36,068 bases of DNA from assembly GCA_003045825.1 (NCBI GenBank), contig PZPA01000006.1, forward strand, positions 1 to 36,068, written 5' to 3'. Position numbers and translations under genes: made by a program. Shown here in pieces: positions 36,001 to 36,068 of the stretch (position 1 is its first letter; every line of letters begins with the position of its first letter). Under the pieces are notes generated by a model. That model saw only the letters and a program-made list of their open reading frames with translations, ran no database searches and was not told the DNA's origin. Origin of the DNA: Bacteroidota bacterium (GTDB taxonomy: Bacteria > Bacteroidota > Bacteroidia > Flavobacteriales > Schleiferiaceae).

Positions 36001-36068
36001 AATGGTGGTTCTTACACGAATACGTTCACAACGAATGCTACTATCGCTTCTGGTGGCGTCTATATGAT
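33034..36068 (+). CDS. Large modular secreted repeat protein, lamin-tail and CBM-like modules (3' end outside window)
   Basis: The frame is open from ATG 33034 to the end of the window (1011 full codons, no stop), so the gene is truncated by the window edge. The signal peptide is MKKYLSIVLVCLSYFGFAQ. Three module types alternate. A (residues about 20–138 and again from nt 35173) contains GIYLGGGVIGGANAVQL and a conserved DGDG motif. L is a lamin-tail-like domain (LFFSEYAEGSSNNKY-EIYNP; from nt 33463, 34318 and 35880). C (IYNV-type start TNVYVSGTVNNWSG, YEYKFTYDNW; from nt 33964, 34822 and 35536) resembles CBM20/48 starch-binding-like folds. The order is A-L-C-L-C-A-C-L. Cysteine pairs end the modules. 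Such proteins are typical T9SS adhesins or surface proteins; the expected sorting domain lies outside the window. Confidence 0.88.
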   Translation, partial: MKKYLSIVLVCLSYFGFAQTNYVVTFKVNAANITVGSNGIYLGGGVIGGANAVQLTDADGNGVYEGTDTLSGAGGGNFIFLNSPTWNGDWGTKENLAGLACADANNYNDRILPSFTQDTTLMFCYGTCSTDTLCTTTYTATSCGDLFFSEYAEGSSNNKYFEIYNPTASAISLSGYTVYLSGNGGSYTNTFTSSASIASGDVYMISTNQLDSATQTLADTAMGYPSVAHFNGDDALILVNGTDTIDVIGVPGVDPGSSWTVGTGSTANHTLVRKATVDMGSTDWTTGAGEWDVYASNTWTYAGSNSSNCIVTPKNVTFQVDMSNVSASFTNVYVSGTVNNWSGNSNQLTDADGDGVYEGTLSLMPGSYEYKFTYDNWTGQETLDPVADATCTLTTGAFTNRYSTIGNADTTLPVVCWESCNTCGYVAPCSELYFSEYAEGSSNNKYFEIYNPTASAISLSGYTVYLSGNGGSYTNTFTSSASIASGDVYMISTNQLDSATQTLADTAMGYPSVAHFNGDDALILVNGTDTIDVIGVPGVDPGSSWTVGTGSTANHTLVRKHAVSGGSTDWTTGVLEWDVYASNTWSYAGEHSSTCIITPVDVTFQVDMNYVTASYTNVYVSGTVNNWSGNSNQLTDADGDGVYEGTLSLMPGSYEYKFTYDNWTGQETLDPVADATCTLTTGTFTNRYSTISNADTTLPVVCWEECAACVGPTDFAVTFMVNTANITVGTNGLYLGGGVIGGANAVQLLDPDGDGIYVGTDTLNGSNGGNFIFLNSPANASDWNAKENLAGLSCADPSNYNDRILPTFTQDTTLMFCYGTCSTDTSCTVTSTNPDVTFRVDMSNVSASFTNVYVSGTLNSWSGNANQLTDPDGDGVYEADISLAAGNYEFKFTYDNWVGQESLDATLDSACTLTTGAFTNRYITIGASDTTLPVFCWEECTSCATTTTGCTELFFSEYAEGSSNNKYIEIYNPTANAISLSSYTVYQSGNGGSYTNTFTTNATIASGGVYM
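33481..33851 (+). repeat. 371-bp identical repeat, copy 1
   Basis: Every base is the same as in 34339–34709, by direct comparison, from GAATATGCAGAAGGC to CTGGTTCG. It encodes most of lamin-tail module 1. Confidence 0.95.
34339..34709 (+). repeat. 371-bp identical repeat, copy 2
   Basis: Identical to 33481–33851, including all synonymous positions. The third lamin-tail module from nt 35880 encodes a similar protein but with many base differences, so the identity of copies 1 and 2 is not due to strong constraint. Confidence 0.95.

Noticed and set aside
33478-36068. Repeats resembling a CRISPR array or a mobile element
   Set aside because: The repeats are long, in frame and coding, with a codon-multiple period; there are no short spacers, terminal inverted repeats or transposase.
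1-36068. tRNA, rRNA, riboswitch, prophage or insertion sequence
   Set aside because: Intergenic space is under about 230 bp everywhere, and I saw no cloverleaf, transposase, integrase or phage gene.

Overview
The window comes from a Bacteroidota genome, most likely order Flavobacteriales. Three things point there: a nadE–gldB–gldC block (gliding motility), an FtsZ ending in NSFLHDNVD, and proteins with type IX secretion system (T9SS) sorting domains. Several genes also have the phylum's TAnnTTTG promoter element just upstream of the start. GC content is intermediate by eye. I see no tRNA, rRNA, CRISPR array, insertion sequence or prophage, and no gene-free stretch longer than about 230 bases.

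Region 1 (1–4587) has mixed orientation. It holds the 3' part of a glycoside hydrolase family 92 alpha-mannosidase gene, a convergent nadE, then gldB and gldC, and a convergent engB. nadE and gldB diverge across only 24 bp, and each appears to have its own promoter.

Region 2 (4588–4818) is a short divergent intergenic region with unusually dense signals. It contains two exact DnaA boxes and one near match, 10-bp-period GTGGGAA repeats of the MraZ-operator type in both orientations, and promoters for engB and mraZ.

Region 3 (4819–20988) is a compact division and cell wall (dcw) operon: mraZ, rsmH, ftsL-like, ftsI, murE, mraY, murD, ftsW, murG, murC, ftsQ, ftsA, ftsZ and a yqeY-like gene. Most junctions overlap or are a few bases apart. 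murF, murB and ddl are absent from the cluster. The FtsZ is very long (772 aa) because of a roughly 350-residue acidic linker. A strong intrinsic terminator closes the operon at 21008–21036.

Region 4 (21069–32954) is a second tightly packed run of seven genes for exported or envelope proteins: a secreted endonuclease/exonuclease/phosphatase (EEP) family enzyme with a T9SS tail, a large secreted protein with an EF-hand-like loop, a secreted OB-fold protein with a T9SS tail, a lipoprotein, a TonB-dependent receptor, a PorV/PorQ-type barrel, and a beta-propeller lipoprotein. My reading is a surface-degradation and uptake module, possibly for extracellular nucleic acid; no substrate is proven.

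Region 5 (33034–end) is the start of a large repeat-built secreted protein with lamin-tail-like and carbohydrate-binding-like modules. It contains an 858-bp tandem duplication that includes a 371-bp stretch identical in both copies. The gene runs off the window.
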